This document shows positions 32,155 through 44,034 of a stretch of 64,000 nucleotides of DNA, piece after piece. The stretch spans positions 82,665,093-82,729,092 of the forward strand of contig OX344763.1 of assembly GCA_947034895.1 (NCBI GenBank), read 5' to 3'. Below the pieces are notes generated by a model. The model was given only the letters and a program-made list of their open reading frames with translations. It made no database searches and was not told the DNA's origin. This DNA comes from Rhytidiadelphus loreus (Eukaryota > Streptophyta > Bryopsida > Hypnales > Hylocomiaceae). The position numbers were made by a program, and so were the translations under genes. Each line of letters starts with the position of its first letter. Positions within the stretch are counted from its first letter, which is position 1.

Positions 32155-34071
32155 ATGGCAGTTGTTATGGCAAGGCCCAGTGTACAGAAGTCAGGGATCA
32201 CGGCCCGGATGATCAATCCGGAAATCCCTGAGAATCCGGAACACCACCAACAACTGGAGGATGACCTGACGGATATGGGGTGTCTGGGATTTCTGAAAAG
32301 ACCCTGGAGCATCCGGAGTGAGGAGATGATAGACGAGTTAGTCTATGGCGCTCCGAATCAGTACCACCTAACCGTTAGAGGTCGTCCAAAGTCCTGGACA
32401 GCAGAGATATGGGCCAGAGTCTATTTCGCATCCTCTAGAGGATCCGGATGGGCCGGGCGGATAGAGAAATTCGCCGCGGATAGATTCCGGAACCCGGCGG
32501 ATCCGAAGGAGGGATACACTGCATCCGACTGTCGGAACCCTAGGGACCAGAGACTCTTAGAGTTTCTGAGCCCCATCCTGTATCCGGAAAAGCCCAGCCG
32601 GATTACAGTAACATTGGCAAACACAGTATTTGGAGCCTTAGGGGAAAGGGGGAAACCAGTCCCAAGACCAGTTAGGTGGGGGCTCATCATCCAGTCCATA
32701 GTAGATAAACTTTCCGGAAACCTGGTGGGAAAGAAATCCAGCCCCATCAGTCCGTACCTCCTCCACTTGTATCACAAGCAGGAGGTACTGAGTAGTCCGG
32801 AAGACATCATCTACCGGCAGGGAGATAGTTTACTCCGATACGGCCTACCTCCGGATTCGGATCCGACGGATGAGGAGCCGGAAGAGGACGTGAAGCCGGA
32901 ACTGGAGCATGACTCACCAGAGAGGCACGAATCACGCCGGAAGAGCACGGACCCGGATTCAAGAGGAAAGAATCAGCTTCCGGATCCTGTTCCATCCCGG
33001 AACACTGATCCGGAATTGGATATCTTCGAGTCGACAATCTCCTAGCTGCGGAGTCAGAAGACTGCCAACGAACGGATGGCCACCCTGATCCGGAGAGTTT
33101 GCACGGTGTTGAAGGTAGCAGACGAGACGGAGATCGTGGAGGCAATCAAGAGCAGACCGGATCCGGAGATGATCCGCCTGTTGGAGGGACGGATCCGGGC
33201 AGTAGAGGCGGAGCGCGACCATCTTCAAAACCGCGCAACGTGGGCGGAGAGGGAGATGCACACCGCCAACAAACGAGCGACGGATGCGACGGAGCTGGTC
33301 CGGAAGTTGAGAGACCTGATCGACCCGCCAACAGATATCATCACCAGATCCGCACTCTGGAACAACCAGATGACCCGGGAAGGCCACATTTCCGGAACCA
33401 AGGTTGTGAAGATATTGGTAGAGTTCGAGGCGCGGATTGAGGTCGCATTGAAGGAAATGCAGCACTTGGTGGGCCACTTCGATCCACTCAGCGGATTGGA
33501 GGAGTTTCCGGAGATACCCGGAGGTGAGTTTCCGGAGACAACTCAGTTGAACTTGGGAGAACGATCGTCTGCCCAGCAACCCGGAAGATCCTCGGGGCAG
33601 AAGGATATTACGGATGGGAGGAGGATTCCGGATCCAGTTCTAACGCCCCGGACTACCTCAGTGAACCTCTTCGCACCTCTCCAGGATCCCGCTGCAGACG
33701 TGACGGTGATGACGGAGGATCCGGTTGGGATTCAAAATCCGGCCCGGACCCATCCGGAGGAGTTCACCCACATGCAGCAGGAGACTCCTCCGCGGCCGCC
33801 ACCATCGACTCCCATCGAGTTCATTGATCTGGAGAAGAAGAAGGCTACCCGGTGAAAGAACAACAGCGATCCGGTGGAGGTTCTCGAGTCGGAGGAAGAG
33901 GAGGCAGTAACGAATTCGTCTTCCGAGTCAGAGTATGCGGAGACAGATCCGGGTCCGCCAAGGACCCAATCCGCAACCAAGTCCACCCCGACGAAGCAGA
34001 TCCGGCCAAAGGCGCCGACACGGATTACGAAGGGCGGAACGTCAACGAAGAAGGCGCGGAAGGGTAAATGA
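32155..34071 (+). pseudogene. Plant-transposon-type protein, element A
   Basis: One frame with two internal stops (TAG 33043-33045, TGA 33853-33855), about 639 codons. The N-terminal domain (LEDDLTDMGCLGFLKRPWSI, GAPNQYHLTVRG, WTAEIWARVY, LLEFLSPILYPEKPSRITVT, SPISPYLLHLYHKQEVL) is shared with elements B and C and is reminiscent of the putative plant transposon protein domain (PF20167-like). Then an acidic Pro-rich linker, a coiled coil (IRLLEGRIRAVEAERDHLQN onward), KVVKILVEFEARIEVALKEM and a basic Ser/Thr-rich C-terminus ending KKARKGK. No reverse transcriptase, protease or integrase. It could be Gag-like; that is inference. Confidence 0.55.
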
Positions 34072-34504
34072 CTAGGTTGCATAGTTGGATTATTAGTTTT
34101 AGTATTTTGTCTTCATCGCGGGTTTTCCGGATGTGGGACCCGCTGATCCGGAATGCTAAGTAGTTCCGGATTTCTAGGAATTTAACGGCTTTCCATTTTT
34201 CCCGGAACAGTCACTTGGCCGTTGTCCGGATTTTCAGCTGGCCGTTGGCCGCTTTTTCTTTGGACCGTTTTGGTCGTGTTGTTTTGGTTTTTAAGGGCGG
34301 GCTGGCTTGTGGCCTGTCATTCCATTTTGTGTCATTCAATCTGAGCACCCAAGAATAAACACCTTGGGAATCATTATCTTGCGTATCGCGTCTTGATTAC
34401 TTGTGGGTGGGTGTATCCGGGAGAGTGTGCAAGGTAGGAATCCAGATTGGTTGGTATCCGGATCCGGCTGAAGGTGTCTTGCAAAATAGTTTAGATTGAA
34501 CTTG

Positions 34505-34925
34505 AGGAGCTGCGCGCGGTGCCTTTAAATTGCTGGAACGGTGATCCGATGGGATCCGGTAGCGGTCAGGGAGCTAATCCGGAACTCATGAGTAGTTTCG
34601 TGCGGAAGTCAGCAGCCGCCAAGTGGAACATTCCCAAACCATCGGAAGGTCTGCCAACCTCAAGAGCAGTCGACAGCTAGGAAGTAAGTCCTTTAATTCC
34701 GGATTCCAACTATCCGCGGTTGTTTTGCAGTTGAGTCTAGTTTACGAGTGAGGAGCTGTGCGTGGTGCCTTTAAATTGCTGGAACGGTGATCCGGTGGGA
34801 TCCGGTAGTGGTCAGGGAGCTAGTCCGGGAACTCGGGAGGAGTCCCGTGCGGAAGTCGGCAACCGTCTAGTGGAATATTCCCAAACCACCGGAAGGTCTG
34901 CCAACCTCAGGAGTAGGTGAAAGCT
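34505..34925 (+). repeat. Two-copy direct repeat in element A
   Basis: GAGGAGCTG-GCG-GGTGCCTT starts at 34505 and 34750; about 180 bp of each 245-bp period are conserved, including TGGAACGGTGATCCG and GGAAGGTCTGCCAACCTCA. Confidence 0.7.
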
Positions 34926-35437
34926 TGATCCGGAAAATAGCTGAGTGTCGTTGTAGTAAGGACGGGTGTGGGTGTAACTCTGCGTGACCTACCTTCCGGG
35001 TGGCCACCCGGAATGTTGTGAGAGGGACCATCTTTCCTCCTTTCCGGACTGAGAACTTTGAGGACGGATAGTTGTTTGTTGTTTAGAAGTTGATATGTGT
35101 GTTACTTGAGTGGTGATGTTCCCCACCCCTCGGAAAGAGCAAGTGAGGACCCTCTGAGGGTAAAACAGAGGTACCAAAAACTGGTGTGACGGATAGTGAG
35201 AATAGGAATCCGGATCAGGAAGGATCCGGATTTGATTCTGGAAGACAGTATTTTCGGAACTTGGGTTTGTGTTGTGCCGGATCCTACTGCGGATTGTCAT
35301 TTCCGGGTAGATCCGTAGTTCCGGACCCTTATCTATCGCGACAACATCTGGAATTCCTTGGGACGATAACTCGTGTCATCTTAACACTTTTGTGGTGTTA
35401 AAGATACCTACGCCTACACTGCGCGTACGACAGCAAG

Positions 35438-36655
35438 TCAAAATTCAAAGCAATTCACGAACTTGAACTCTAAAAAATTCACGGATCCAAACTCACCCTA
35501 AAACGTGGACCAATTCAAGAACGCAGCAAATGAATAGGACCCAAAGCAAGAGAAACCCTAAACCTTTGCAAAAAAAGTCCAAACCCTAAGCTAATGAAAA
35601 CAGCAAACAATGCAATACCTATTGAGAAAAATGAGAATGAAGTCACGATTTTCTGAGTAGTTACTAACCTCTTCAGCTTCTCCAAACAGAGCTGCTCAGA
35701 AATTGGTGCTCACAAACTGCTACAAAACAGCTATACCGAAGTACTCACGAAGCTGCTCGTACCTTCACGGAAGAAATTGACTATTCAGCGTCACGGTTTC
35801 ATACGAAATACAAAAAGCACAACATTGCTAAGCTGATCTTTCAATTGCAATTACCCTAAAGTACTCATGAAGCTGCTCGTACCTTGACGGAAGAAATTGT
35901 GATCTTTCAATCGTAGTTACCCTAAACTCCCTCGAAGAACAAGCACCATGTAGTTACCCTAAACTCCCCCGAAGAACAAGCACCAGTTCATCCATAGCAG
36001 CATTTAACAGAGACAATTGCAGCAATTCGAAACACTTACCGTCGCTAACAATCGCCCTTCTTCAGTGCTGAAGAACTCAACAGCAACCATCAGCCATTGG
36101 TGGGCAGTAGCTCCCCAATACCCTAAACCACCGCCATCAAGAACAGGAGCAACGCCGGAATCTCGCTCCAAAGCAGACGTCGATCGCCGAAGAAACGAAG
36201 CGCACCCCCCGAACGCCCTCCGAACGAAGCGTGCAAGAACCACTTCAAACGAATCACGCGCAAAAAACAAAAAACACGCGCAACCACAAAACAGGAGCAA
36301 GCACGAAAAACAAGCGCAACCACTCAGCACGAAACCCTAGCGTCTCCGAAACATCACAGCCCAATCCAGATGATACCTGACCATACTCGGCCCCCAATAC
36401 CCGCCACACAAATTGCAGTCTTCGCCAATGATGCCCGGTCTAGTTGATACCCGACCATGTTCCATCGTACCCAACCTACGATACCCGCTATACTAATGCC
36501 CAGTCTACGCCAATGCCCGGTCTTCACCAATGATGCCCGAGACGATAATTATTACCCGTACCCCTAAATCCATTCATTGGATCGTTACACAAAATAATGA
36601 AATATTGTCCCACATTAGGTTGGCCCATACTAATTTCTAGACGTTTGACATTATC
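35438..36655. other. No recognised gene; small tandem duplications
   Basis: A ~37-bp duplication lies at about 35919-35985 (GTTACCCTAAACTCCC-CGAAGAACAAGCACCA), and a related pair occurs at 35739-35780 and 35858-35900 (GAAGCTGCTCGTACCTT-ACGGAAGAAATTG). From 36361 to 36560 a loose TGATGCCCGGTCT motif recurs. An open plus frame at 36017-36340 has no domain. Confidence 0.35.
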
Positions 36656-36686
36656 CTACCATTAAGTTAGCATGTTTGTTTGTTTG

Positions 36687-36717
<31 letters not shown>

Positions 36718-36927
36718 TGTCACGGTGAGATTTGGTGGACCTTGAGTCCCCCGGTCGCATGCTTGGTACCGTCAGAAAGCTGTCAACAAAAAAGGTACAC
36801 GGACTTTGTGTCGTGGCATTTGGATCAGCAGTGTGAAAGTTATTGAATTTTAAAGTTTTGTTTGAGTAAGAAAATTAAAAAATTAATTTTTCTTCTAATT
36901 GTAGCAACGGCAAAGGGCACACTAGTA

Positions 36928-38499
36928 TTTACTATTAGCATACAAGAATGCACTACTTTTGAATTACGTACTCATGTAATTCGGACTTCTTAACCCCCAT
37001 GTATACTTTCATTTTTACCTATAGAAATTCAGCTTTCTTTCCATCGTTTGTAAAAGTATCTTTGTTGGAGTAAGGTGTCCTAATTGTTAAAATAAGCAAA
37101 TTCCACTATTTGGTGTAGAATGCATACTTCCATCCCTAAATTGGGAGAAGGCTTCCTTCACAGCCTCTCCAAATCATCCCTTCTAGGACTCCATAATCTC
37201 ATTTTCTTTTAAGACACCATTTTTGCTAATTAGAGGTCAAACTACTTTGCATGATTTTTTTTACAAAAAAATGCAAGGTTAAACAATTACACTTAGTCCT
37301 AGTATATGCTAAAATTCTTAATCATTTAGTGGCCAATTGAAAGGCTTACTATTGATTTTAGAGTTTTTCCTTGAAAAAAAGACCTTATGTTAATCCTTAA
37401 TCTAACAATTGGGTTCCTAAAAATTCAAAAGTTGAACAGTTGATGCTCAAAAAGGAAAAAAGTAGTGGATTGTGTGGCAAGTCCATTCAACATTTATTTA
37501 GATCAAATTGGTAAAACAATTGCATGTATTCAACAATTCGACATATTTAATGTATCACCAAAAATAATAGAAGGAATGGAAATAGTAAAAGCCATAGTGT
37601 AAAAAACCTTATCACATTGTAGGTAAAAACTACTCACTTACAGAAGTTGTAAATTATAATTTAAGCCATTGAAATTGATCATTGTATTTAATTTTACATG
37701 TGTGTAGTTCGAATAAGTCATTCATTAAAATTCAATGGTGACAAACACTATATAATTTAAGAAAGCCCATTGACATAAATGTACACATGTTGTATTCATT
37801 TAAACCCTAAAAAAACTAGTTATAGAAGTAAATAATTTTAGCCATTCAAATTGATCATTGTATTTAGTCTTGCAAGACTTTAGCTCCAATAAATCATTCA
37901 TGGAAATCATTGAAAGCACACTTTGAATTTAATGTATTCCATAAAAAACAATGTACACATATAGAACTAATCTATGAACAAAAAAAAATATAGTAATCAA
38001 TCAAATTGATTACTATATTTAGTATAACAAGTGCTTAACTCAATTAAATAAATCCAGAAAGTTCAAGAATTAATAGTCATGTAAAGGCTATGAATTTTTC
38101 AAAATTTATAGGAAAGGCCATGTACAGGGATGTCCCTCCTAGTGCTCACATTTGCTAGCATATGAGCCTAGGGTCTTCATTCCAGGTTGTAGGAGCCTAG
38201 ACTCTTACAACCTGTAAATTCTCAATGTATCTAATGAATCCCATTCAAAATATATTGGCATGTTATATTTATTTTTTAAATTTACTTAAACATCAAAGTT
38301 TTAAATAATTTTAGGAACTCAAAGTGAAAGTTCATTTAAATTTTTAAATTCTAAATGATCAACATATTTGCAACTTATCCATTTTTTTAAATAGTAGGCT
38401 TTAGGTTTTTTAAGAATGTTTGGGATTTACATTAGAACTCAATCATGGATAATTTCATTATTATTTTGGAATAACCATGTGCTGAATTTCTTTTATAAT
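36928..38499. other. AT-rich interior, no gene
   Basis: No ORF or motif. The stretch 38355-38495 recurs in direct orientation at about 40790-40920 (ATGATCAAC-TATTTGCAACTT and AATTTCATTATT blocks). Confidence 0.35.
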
Positions 38500-40600
38500 T
38501 CATAAGGGGATATGAAGGTTCCTGGCCCCCCACTGTATTCTAAGGAGTACCAAATTAATATCGTCCATCTTTTTAAAAAAATGTAAAGAAGAAAAACAAA
38601 TTATAGGCACAAGTTCTAATATATACCTACACGTCAAATGCATGGCAATTTAGGACAAACTATTTTCCAAGAAATTTACAAGGTGATATAAAAGTTGACG
38701 GTCTCCGGCTGTACTTCAGGACCGCAAAATTAAAATCACTCATCCCATGAAAAAATGTAAAGACGATAAAGTAATTAAAAACACAAGTTCTAAAATATCT
38801 CTACACATCAAATGCATGAAAATTTAGAACAAACTATTTTCTTAAAAATTTATAAGGTGAAAGGAAGATTCACGGTCCCCCGCTGTATTTTATGATCGCA
38901 AAATGAAAATCAAACATCTCATGAAAAAAATGTAAAGACGAAAAAATAATGAAAAGCACAAGTTCTAGAATATCTCTACACATCAAATGCATGGCAATTT
39001 AGAACAAACTATTTTTTTTAAATTTACAAGGAGATATGCAAGTTGACGGTCCCCCGCAGCTGTATTTTAGGACCACAAAAGTGAAATCAATCATCTCATG
39101 AAAATAATGTAAAGACGAAAAAATAATTACGGGTTCAAGTTCTAAATTATTCGTAGTACACGTGAAATTAGGCTTCACTTCACATGAAATCATTTCTTTT
39201 GAAAGTAGGCTTCACTTTTTTTTCAAGAGAAGGACAATTTTTATTTTGCGGTTCTAAAGTACAGTGGGGGTCTGGTCGTTAACCTTCCTTCCACCTTGTA
39301 AATTTTAAATAAAATATTTTGATTTAAATGCTTTTGCATTTTACGTGTCGGAATAATTTAGAACTTCTGCCCATAGTTATTTTTTTTGTCTTTACATTTT
39401 TTTCATGAGATGGGCGATTTTAATTTTGTGGTCCTAAAATACAACGGCGAACCATCAACTTTCATATCAACTTGTAAATTTCTAAGAAAATAGTTTGATC
39501 TAAATGCTTCCGCATTTGACAAGTATGAATAATTTTGAACTTCTGTATACAATTTGTTTTCCTTCTTTACATTTTTTTCATGAGATGAGTGATTTTTATT
39601 TTGCGGTCCTAAAATACAACGGGGGACCGTCAACCTTTATATCACCTTGTACATTTAAAAAGAAATATTTTGTTCTAAATTCCCATGCATTTGACATGTA
39701 GAGATATTTTAGAACTTGGGCCCTTAATTATTTTTTCGTCTTTACATTTTTTTCATGAGATGAGTGATTTTTATTTTGCGGTCCTAAAATACAGCGGGGG
39801 ACCGTCAACCTTTATATCACCCTGTACATTTAAAAAAAAATAGTTTGTTCTAAATTCCCATGCATTTGACATGTAGAGATATTTTAGAACTTGGGCCCTT
39901 AATTATTTTTTCGTCTTTATATTTTTTCCATGAGATGAGTGATTTTTATTTTGCGGTCCTAAAATACAGCGGGGGACCGTCAACCTTTATATCACCTTGT
40001 ACATTTAAAAAAAAATAGTTTGTTCTAAATTCCCATGCATTTGACATGTAGAGATATTTTAGAACTTGGGCCCTTAATTATTTTTTCGTCTTTACATTTT
40101 TTTCATGAGATGTTTGATTTTCATTTTGTGGTTCTAAAATACAGCGAGTGACCCTAAACTTTCATATCAACTTGTAAATATTTAAGAAAATAGTTTAATC
40201 TAAATGCTTTTGCATTTGGTGTGAAGGAATACTTTAGAATTTGTGCATATATTTTTTTTTACTTCTTTACATTTTTTTTATGAGATGCAGGTTTTTAATT
40301 TTGTGGTCCTTCAATACAGCGGAGGACCGTCAACTTTCATATTTCCTTGTAAATATTTTAAGAAAATAGTTTGATGTAAATGCTTTTGCATTTGACAAGG
40401 AGGAATAATTTAAAACTTGTGTGTATAATTTGTTTTCCTTCTTTACATTTTTCTCATGAGATGGAGGTTTTTTATTTTGCGGTCCTAAAAGACAGCGGGG
40501 GACCGTCAACTTTCATATCAACTTGTAAATTTTTAAGAAAATTGTTTGATCAAAATGCTTTTGCATTAGACAAGTAGGAACAAGTCTAAGAGTTTTATGA
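38500..40600. repeat. ~200-bp repeat array with an orientation switch near 39.2 kb
   Basis: Units contain GGTCCTAAAATACAGCGGGGGACCGTCAAC..., TTCATGAGATG, CGTCTTTACATTTTTTTC and TAGAGATATTTTAGAACTTG. From about 38500 to 39150 there are three units in reverse orientation; from about 39230 to 40600 seven more in forward orientation. Units at 39.6-40.1 kb are nearly identical (about 180-bp period), the outer ones diverged. The whole can fold as a large palindrome. Confidence 0.75.
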
Positions 40601-41265
40601 GATCATCAATTTCTAACAGAATGTTCAGTTTACTTAGACTTTCTACATTTTTTTGGCTCTCCATGTTTTACGTGTTTTTGGACTTTTTGGAAGTAAAGTA
40701 CAATTCATAGTTCACTTGATTTTTTGGCACATTTACGTAGTGAATTCAACAGAAAATAGTATGATTTTAATGCATTTATGAATTCCAAAAGAATGATCAA
40801 CGTATTTGCAACTTCATCATTTCTTTTGAAGGTCTTACGTATTTTAGGATGTTGGGTATTAAAATTTGAATTGAATCATGGTTGATTTCATTATTTTTTG
40901 GGGGTAACCATGTGGTGAATTAAATAAAAAATAGCATGAGTTTCATGAGATCATCAAATCTAACGGAATGTTCTCTGTAATTACACTTTCTACATTTTTT
41001 TTACTCGCCACAGTTTACGTGTTTTTGGCTTTTGCGGAAGTGAAGTACAATTCGTGGCTGTTTTTTTAGGATTAAGGGAAGAATAGCAAAAGCTAAATCT
41101 AGTAATGAATTTGTCTTGTTCCTTTTCTCTTCATTGTCCAAACTCATGGCTTGGCAATTGTTTGTATTGTTGTTTTAAGAAAATGCAATAGGTTTTCTAT
41201 TTGTTCAATGAATATGAGAATTTAGTCATGAATTTGACTTTAATGTTGCATGAATTTTTGACGTC
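40601..41265. other. AT-rich, no gene
   Basis: Holds the second copy of the 140-bp direct repeat noted at 38355. Nothing else seen. Confidence 0.3.
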
Positions 41266-41520
41266 TACTAGTGTGCCCTGTGCCGTTGCCATAGTCAAAA
41301 GAAAATTCAATTTTCTAATTTGGTTACTCATACAAAACTTCAGAATTCAATAACTTTTACACCATCGGTCCACACGTCATGAAACAAAGTCCATGCACCC
41401 CTCCATGCCGAGAGCTTTCTAACGATACCAAGCACGCGCCGGGGGATGCACGATCCGAGAGATCTCACCGTGACAAACAAACAAACAAACAAACAAACAA
41501 ACATGTTAATGTAATGGTAG

Positions 41521-42894
41521 CATTGGTTTTGTACCACCCTCTTGTCATGGTAGTTCGTGACTTTGTGGGATTGAATTCATTTTTAAGAAAAGATCATCTG
41601 TCCTAAATCCAAGACCCTCAAACAAAGATGATTGAACCCTTAATCCGAAATATCTTCCTAGAAAGTTGAATTTTTGGAACATTCATTCGTTTTTACTTTT
41701 CTTAAAAGTACACATTGCAGCCCTTTGAAGATGGAAAAGGGATTGCAAGAAAGCTGCATGCATCTCTAAGAAAACAATTTAGAATCCCGAAGTGTGGGAC
41801 CCCTACGTATTTGACAAGTGATAAGCCCCTATATTGACCAATATTTTATTATACAGAATTGGATCTTCACTTATTAATAACAAAGTCAGGTTTTTATAAT
41901 TAAGGGACCAAAAATGCAAATTAGAGATTCTTTCATTTGTGTCAAAAAAAGATATTGGAGGACGTTAAAGTTCTGAATTGTAACTTTTTCCGCGGACGTT
42001 GACATGATTGCCAACGGCACAGACCCAAGATAGTCTTAAGATGTAGAGAACCACTTAATAAGGGAATCTTCAGAAGATTGCAGACCCCATAATTTCCGTG
42101 AGGCAAAGCACTCCATTCAACAGTGATTGTCGTTTTCCTTGTGAACAGTTGCTAAAGCCATCGCGACTTTGGGGATACCTCAAATTAGAATGTAAATATT
42201 CAAAATCGTGCAATGAGTTCGCGCTCTTTCGTTCCCGCGAAGGAGTCGAGTGTACGTCGTCTTTCTAGTTGCGAACATCTATTTCCACCTTTCTCCTCAC
42301 CTGTATCGACAGAACTTTCTTGTTGTGCGCGATCGATTTGTAGAGTTATATCCTCTGTAGTGTTTGCGGAGTTGAGTTCACTAGAAGAAAACTGCGTTGA
42401 TGTCAACAAAACCAATCTGACATTTTTCTGCGATTTCTGTTTTCCAACGCAAAATCTGCAGTTTTCTTCTAGTGGTTTCGTGACTGACTTGTACTCGTGA
42501 AGCTCTTGTCTGACATATTGTGTTGAGATCGTAAAGCTACTGCCTGCAACGTTGTTTGAGAAGGCGTTCCGTCGCATAGCGTTTCCAGGAAGTCAGTCCG
42601 ACCTCTGCATATGCATGAATGTTTGTCACTCTTTCAACAAATTAGAAGCGTGCATGTTACTTGTCATTCTTGGCGTAGCAATGTTCATGATTAGGAGTTA
42701 ACTTGTCTTCCTTGCATTTCATGTTGTGATTAGGCGGACCACTCACCTGACCTTGAATTTGCATTCCCTTACGTCTTTGACAGAACGAAGAAGCCGAATA
42801 TGTCACCGTGAATTACGGTTTACTATAAATAGAAAAGATTTATACTACGATTATATTGATTCCTGTCCCTACTTGAATGCGAACAACCTTGATT
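41521..42894. other. No recognised gene
   Basis: Unique-looking sequence. Overlapping open frames on both strands at 42200-42577 (up to 125 codons) show no domain and no counterpart in element 1. No RNA gene seen. Confidence 0.3.
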
Positions 42895-43945
42895 TGCACT
42901 TCAGCGCGACTCGCACTGAACTGACGTATTCTAATCTTTTATCTATAGTTGAGTAGAAATGCACTTCAGTGCGATTCGCGCCGATCTGACTTTCTTCATT
43001 GTTGCGTCTTAAGGTTCTCTAAAATGCAATTCAGTGTTACTCGCGCTGAACTAACATGATAAAATTATTCCTAGTTGCGCTGAAATGCACTTCAGCGCGA
43101 CTCGCGCTAAACTGTCGTCCTACATAGTCTTTCATATGTAAAGGCTAAATGCACTTTAGCGTTGGTTGCGCTGAAGTGACGTTATAATTCATTTCGTTTG
43201 TACTTGCGGTATATTGCACTTCAGCGCGAGTCGCACTAATGTGACAACCTATATCATTATCTCTAATTTTTTAACTAGTTTCGCTCAAGTGCACTTCAGA
43301 GCTAGTCGCGCTGAACTGACGTCCTAAATGGTCTAGTTGCAAATTTGTCTGATGTGCACCTCAGAGCGACTTGCGCCGAAGTGACTCCCTCATATTGATT
43401 GAGTGCGATTCATATTGAAGTGCATTGGGATTGACTCGCACTATAATAAAGAATATGATGGTTGACTTTGATACAAAATTATAGAGGAAGTTTTAAATGT
43501 TGGAGGAAGACATTTCATCGCGGTTCAAGATCAATTACCACTGTCGTCACCAGAATTTTCATTCGTTGTGTGACCGCACTTCACCGCGACTTGCGCTGAA
43601 GTGTCAAAGGGCAGTCATCTCAGCGCTATCGGATCCGAATCGCGATTCATGACTAGTCACTTTGAAGTGTCAAAGGACAATCACCTTAGCACTTCCTTTG
43701 CTGAATTGCAATTAAGCGTTAGTCGCATTGAATTGTCAAAGGACAGTCACCTAAACACTACTGACGCTGAATTGCAATTTAGAGCCAGTAGTTCTGAAGT
43801 TTTAAAGGACAATGACCTTGGCGCTACCGGCGCCAAATTGCAATTCAGCGCGAGTCGCGCTAAAGTGACATTCGGGGTATAGGCTTTCCATTGAGAACGA
43901 CCAACATGTTTTATTGCATCATTCAGCTCGATTCGAGTTGGAGTA
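42895..43945. repeat. Regular array of ~30-bp palindromes upstream of DUF7869 (element 2 type)
   Basis: At least eight clear copies start near 42895, 42959, 43025, 43084, 43147, 43213, 43288 and 43353, 59-75 bp apart. More decayed or variant copies follow at about 43400, 43567 and through 43610-43870, with GTGTCAAAGGACA-TCACC between them, and a last one at 43921. Consensus TGCACTTCAGCGCGACTCGC continuing GCTGAACTGACG. The array ends about 100 bp before the DUF7869 start, the position of the CAGGT-type array in element 1. Confidence 0.8.
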
Positions 43946-44034
43946 AAAGGACATGCTATGAGACAAAAATGACACTATCCATTCTTGTCATTAACTTCTA
44001 TATTGTTCTATGTGTACATTTACAAGTACACGAC

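Larger units (their letters stand above)
31630..35432 (+). mobile_element. LTR-like element A (possible solo LTR with an ORF)
   Basis: Begins TGTGGGAGTACGC and ends GCGCGTACGACA. GCAAG flanks both sides (31625-31629 and 35433-35437). TG...CA ends with a 5-bp duplication are typical of integrase-mediated insertion. The 3' portion (TTGGGACGATAACTCGTGTC and on) resembles LTR ends of plant Ty3 elements and matches element B. No terminal direct repeat is seen inside, so it looks like a single LTR 3.8 kb long. It carries one broken gene (32155-34071) and a 245-bp-period duplication near its 3' end. It lies within element 2. Confidence 0.65.
36656..41520. mobile_element. Inverted-repeat-bounded structure, ~260-bp arms
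   Basis: 36656-36927 and 41266-41520 are inverted copies. Both contain, from outside in, CTACCATTA, a (GTTT)n tract, TCACGGTGAGAT, TGCTTGGTA, AGAAAGCT, GGACTTTGT, AAAGTTATTGAATTTTAAAG and AACGGCA-AGGGCACACTAGTA. The inner edges are sharp at ACTAGTA. The 4.3 kb between is AT-rich, non-coding and contains an array that itself changes orientation. It may be a foldback-type element, or two short elements inserted in opposite orientation; GGGCACACTAGT also resembles a Helitron 3' CTAG end facing inward on each side. No protein gene. Confidence 0.55.

Noticed and set aside
42895..43945. A CRISPR-like array (short repeats with ~35-bp spacers)
   Set aside because: The repeats are palindromes that vary between copies, spacers are not sharply unique units, there are no cas genes, and the setting is a spliced eukaryotic transposon.
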